A stretch of DNA of 64,000 nt from Prostheceraeus crozeri. Its lineage: Eukaryota > Platyhelminthes > Polycladida > Euryleptidae. Below are positions 55,401 through 61,400 of this stretch, piece after piece. Within the stretch, counting starts at the first letter, position 1. Each line of letters begins with the position of its first letter. The stretch spans positions 124,001 through 188,000 of the forward strand of contig CAJQUW010015391.1 of the NCBI GenBank assembly GCA_907163375.1. The letters are read 5' to 3'. A program made the translations under genes and the position numbers. The notes beneath the pieces were generated by a model. The model saw only the letters and a program-made list of their open reading frames with translations, searched no databases and was not told where the DNA came from.

Positions 55401-58400
55401 GCGAAAGATAAAACTGAAAACCTGACTTTAGCGAATCGACAATTGGCTCTCAATAATCGCATACAAGCAGTTTCTGCAAGAGTGACAAATGCAGCGAAGC
55501 CGATGGATTCACTTGATAAGGCCGCGAACATTGGTGAAGCCAACAATATGAAGAGACGTCACCAGGTAAAATGATATTACTTAATGGATAGCACAGAAAA
55601 GGCTTTGGTCAGCTGCCGCTGCTGTATAAAATTATGTCTACGAAAACCGTACAGAGCATAATGCATCATGATCTATAGGCCTACATAATCAAGCAATATA
55701 TGTGTGTATAGCACATGATTTAATAAAGAAATGAATTTGTTTATGTTGATACAGCTACGAGAATCCAGAAATGTTTGATTTTTAGAGCAATTTGCATGTG
55801 GCTTCAGTAACAGCGTCTAAGGAAAATACAGTGATGTTCATTAAAGGCGAACAACTTGCTGTGTTTTAGATATAGATTTGTTATATATACAATTAGCTAA
55901 TTAGAGCCAATAATCATAGTATATTGACGAAATTCAACATATGAAAAACATGCTTCTCATTCGAATTCTTTCGATAATTGTCAGATACATAAAAATTCTG
56001 CTTTCCTTCAAGATTGGATTGACAATGAGCAATTCAAGTAACTCTACTGTACTCATAGGCCTATATGCTGCACTAAAGCAACCACTTTTAAATAATGTAT
56101 TTAGAAAATTTTGAAATAATTTTGCAATAGTTCAATTTATATAGAGTCGTTAGGTACTACTGAACTGCATCTTAGGTTGAAAACAGGAATCAGACCTGAA
56201 CAGCTACCATTTCATCGAATATCAGGTATCATCAGCAGACCTAGTTCACATCTCTGATGATCAACACATCTCCTTTTTTAATATGCAGACATGGCATGAG
56301 TAAATTTTAGAAAAGCAACTAATATATAAACTGAACTCACACTTCTAATAATTCAAAGTCATCATTTTCGCATCCATTTTGATTTGCATGCCGTACATAC
56401 ATGTACATATACTTCGGGTTTTCTTTTACTATTATATTTTGATATTTAAACTTTGGAATCACGCGGTAGCAAATATCAGGGATGATGATGACGCCGTGAT
56501 GTTATACGCTGAAAGATTCTTGTCAATTTTTCAGGGCTTGCAATCAGCACTAGCTGCGGAAGAAGCAAAAATCAATGACTTGAAGAATGAAGGTGAAGCT
56601 TTGATTCAAGCGAAACATTATCAACCATCAGAAGTTCAGGCGGCCATTGACGATCTTGACAAGCAATTTAGTGACATCAAAAATTCCGCGGCGATGAAAT
56701 CGGATGGTCTTGATCAAAACAGGGCACTGTTAGTCATCGGGGATGACTGTGAAGTTCAACTCGATTGGATTATGCAGCACAAAGCAGCCATGGAGGGCAA
56801 CCAATTCGGACGAGATCGTGGAGAAACGTTGATGCTGATACAAAGGAATAAAGTAAGATCTTTTGTGCCTTGAAAGGTCTAGAATATACACTTACTTTAT
56901 AAAAATCTACTGGCCTCCTGGAGTTTTAACCACATTACGGAGAAAAAATTATGAGATTACTTGACCTCTTTTAATTTATTTTGCTGTTTTATGGGATGGG
57001 CATTGACTCGAATTTTTAGTAGGCCTCCACTCGTATGTAGACATCATGTTTCTGACACAGAGTTTGAATTATGGCCTCCGACCTTCTTTAAGAGATTTGC
57101 ATTTTCACATTCATGGAGAGTCATAGACTAAAAATTTCATAAGTCATGTCAGCATGCAGTCTATATCTTACCTGTACTGGTAGTACGAGTATTGTAGAAG
57201 ACCAATTATGGTCTGAGTTACACATGTCATGAACACAATAGCTTATATTTATCTTTGCATGTCTATCTCTGTAGCAGAATGAAATGCATGTGCTTGTAGT
57301 TTCACTAATCGACACAGATGTGGCTCAGAAACAATTAAAGCTAGAGAGAACATAGGAAATGTAATAGAACTGCTACTAAAAATGTACAAGTCGTAGACTC
57401 CTAGATATTGAAGCGCATGAAGACATGAACAAGACTCTCAGACAGATGGAGTGGACATACTGGTATTTTGGTTAAGCCATTTCTATACACAGACTTAAGA
57501 TTTTACGGTCAGGTACCTCTTGCTGTTAAAAATGGAAGTTCTAAATTTATATTCTTAGTTTTGATAAAATGGATAACTTTATTTTATGAGGAAGACAAAG
57601 GTAGGGGTAAAATCCGAAATCTGTGATGACTTTTGAAAGAGTTTACCCAATTCGTCAACATATTCTGCTGTCATTTTGAAATTCTGTCCGTTAGTTAGGT
57701 ATTCACATGCTTGTACAATTTCTTTTCTTTCAAATTTCACAATGTTTTAAAGGCAAATCATTAGAATTTTGAAAAGGACTGATTACTAATCGGTGGCTTG
57801 TACACCGTCGCAATACTTGCAGACAGTCGGAATGCAATTTAGATAAAGCAATTTTATTATTCAGAACATGGGATTTATTTGAATTTACACAAACAGCGTA
57901 AGTACCGTATATTATGTGTTAAAAAATAACGCCGCAATGCATGCATGTACATGGATTCTTGACTCTGATCACTATACTGCAAATTCCTACCTGTAATCAT
58001 ATATGTGAGCCTTAAAGCACTGGAAAATTCACACTGTTGCAATTGAAATTCCTTGCATTGCACGTTGATGACTAGTCAGTCCAACACTTTGGTGGACCAC
58101 TCGAATTTTAATGTTTTTTCCTCACCGTGCAACTCAAATTCTTTATGCTTTATATTCTTTATACTGGTAATGATAAAGCACAGGCAGTAATGACAGCAAA
58201 AAAACAAAATCAAGATAATTACTGAAAGATTATATTACATGCAACAAATTCAAATTACGTGCAAATATATTTTATTAGCTCAAAATCGTGAAAATACTTT
58301 GAGATTAGGATTCAACATCGAGGGGGTAATTGTCACATAAATTGCACTATTCATGGTAAAAATTACAATGCACAGAAATGAAATGTTTCTTCATAAAAAT

Positions 58401-61400
58401 TGATTAATGAGTAAAGAACATATAGATGTACTAATTAACTCACAAATTTTTACAACGGAACTTACAAATCATTGTAATCATCATGATGTTTTGTTTTAAG
58501 AACAGAAGTGGATTCAACAAGTGGTCACCACCTAGTCTTTATGTTCCTCCAGAAAACGCCAGATGTTGAGAAACACCGCTCATATTCTACTGAGGTTATT
58601 ATTATGGTCAAAATAGTGATGGTTCCAGAGGAAATTGCTGTCTAGAAAGCTAAGTTACAGAAGAAAGCAGACTGAATCTCATAGCTGTATGGGAGAATAC
58701 TGAAGTATAAAAGTTTCAGATGACTTTTACGGACACAGTACTTTTACCAACAAGTCAACAGGAGCTTTTATTCCTGTTGAAGAGGTACATGATGGTCATG
58801 GGGAATATTGACAGCATCTAAGCAAACGCTTCAACAGGAAACATATATTTTATTTTAAGCTTAGTTTTGAAGCTTAATATAATATAAGAAGCAGATATAC
58901 GCCAATCCGGTAACGGCAGCATTTTTATTTTCAAGGAATTCTCCCGATTTCTTTATAGAATTGGTTCAGGAACAGTTGGGATTAAACCCTTCTTAAGACT
59001 CACAAGGCTAATGATCAAAAGCGTTTCTATTAGATTTAAGGAAATTTGAATTTGTTGCTGACATGAAAGTTTATTTCTGTTTCAGACGCAGGCGAATGAT
59101 ATCACTAAGCACGAGCCCGTCATCGAAGATACTCTACAAAAGGCAAACGCACTTGTTGCAAAGGAAATTTCCCCTCCTCAAGATGTAGTCGATCTAGTCA
59201 AGAAATTAGACGACAATTGGAAAAATCTCAAAGATCTGTCAAACAATAGAACAGAATCACTAGATGAAGCTCTCAGGATTCAAGCAGTTATGGCAGATTT
59301 GGACGAAGTCGATGAATGGACAGCATATTCGGCCCTTCAGTTGGAGGACTTTGAAGCTCCAGATTCCCGCGCTGCAGAGGTGCGTGCGCGTCATCGTCTC
59401 GACACCATTGAACATCAGCTGCCGACGTATACAGCTCAGGTTGCAGCTGCACGAGATTGTCTAGAAGAAGAAATCCCATCAAGGGAGAATCTCCGTGAAC
59501 TGATGGGAACATTCGAAGCTGCTGTTGAAGGAGTTGGAAGGCGACTAGATGACCTTGCAGCAGAACTGGCAGCGGCTGATGAGAAATTGTCAGTAACTGA
59601 CAAATATTTGAATTTCATTGACAATTGTCATGAGGCCGATGAACGAATCTTAAAACATTTGAATGTAGCCAGTAATGATGACATCGGAGATAATCTTGAT
59701 GAATGGGCAAGAATAGCAGATAGATGGTCAGAAGAGAAACAAGCAATGGACGGCATGGAAGGTCGAGTAAATGCTTTGTACGATGAAGCACGTGTATTAT
59801 TGGATCCAGGCAGTGCGTACGGAGATGAAATAGCTGAAGCTCACCGGTGGATTGAAGATGACTGGCAAATGTTACAGGAATATTCAGATGCAAGGGAGAA
59901 GGCGCTACGTCAAGCTGGCAGGCGGCATGGATTGCAAGCTGCCTGGACTGAACTGATGGAAGCAATTGACGAAAGAATTGAATCGATTCCTGAGGAAGAA
60001 CCCAGAGATTTGATGGAAGTTGAAACGCGGATGAAAGCCTTCCAAAAGCTTGAATCGGATGTTAAAGAATTACAGCCTAAAGTAAGAAATTCAAAAACTG
60101 AACAAATATACATTAGTATATACTAGTAATATACTAGCCAAGTTAAAGTATCTACAAATCAGCAACAATGAAACTAACAGCGCATTCACTTGCAAATCAG
60201 AGATAATTTTGAGTAATAGTGAATAAATCTTGAATGTATGAATGGTTTTCGCTTGATGATACGTGATATATTCTACTGATTAATCTATTAAAATTGTTGT
60301 TTATCGTTTTACATGGAACTGCTTTCTGACAGTGTTATTTTATAGTATGCAGTGTTAGTATGCAGCAAATTAATGTCGCCATGCCCTTATGCATTTAGGG
60401 GACTGTAATATCTTGCAGACTCTGTATGATAAGGTGCATGATATAGCATGGCAAGATTCTAAGGAAACGAAGAACGTCATGTGAAAATTTCAGTTATTGA
60501 TTTAGTGAATCAAAGTTGCCAATCACCAAATTCAGTGTTGTACGTTGGTGTCGTCAATGACACCGCTCATGTTTGAAATTGTCACTAGCGGCGACCATTT
60601 GCTCCTGAAACATAGCGTCAGCGTCAATGTCAGAGTAGCGCGAGTACTTTGTCATTGCCACGTTTAGTCACTTGGTCTTTTGTAAACGTGAAAGCTGACA
60701 AGTTTTGACTGGTGCTTCCACAATCAATATGCTTTGAAAAAAGTGCTATCTGCTGACACGAGGAAGTGATACACTGGCCTACAGTGTTTAATCCTACATG
60801 ATCATTCACATTAATGGATGACATTTGATTTGATCGGTCGACGTCAATACGGCAAGCAGAGAGTTATTCTGTAGGGAAGGAGGCCGGCCGAAAATAAAAC
60901 TTCACAAAATGACGTACACACTATGTCTTCTGTACTCTACCTGATTCCTCTTCTTGTCAGACAGGATCAAAGAAAACACATGCGAATCCAATGGGACGCA
61001 GATATATGTTTCCTTTTATCAAGTGAAGAGTACTAAGTCTAGAGCCATAAATTTGGGCATGGAATGTCCTCAAGTCAAAATGTGCCAAAATGAGTATTTG
61101 CACATCTTTTCTTTGAATCCGTCAGACAAGAGGAGTTCTAGCTGCCGAAACTATTTCCATCGCCAAACTAATGTTTGTTTAGCTTCATACGAACAGCCGG
61201 ACCAGAATAATTCGATGCATATTCAAAATGAGTTGAGAATGAATCAAATAATTGGAAATCTTCGTAGAGATGTTCTTCCCTGAATTTCATGGCATAATTG
61301 ATTATTTGCAATTAATTTCACTTTCTTTTATAGGGCTTATAAAACTTCGTGCCATGATTTAGACAAATTAAGTGACAACAACAGCGTCACCATAGTGTTC

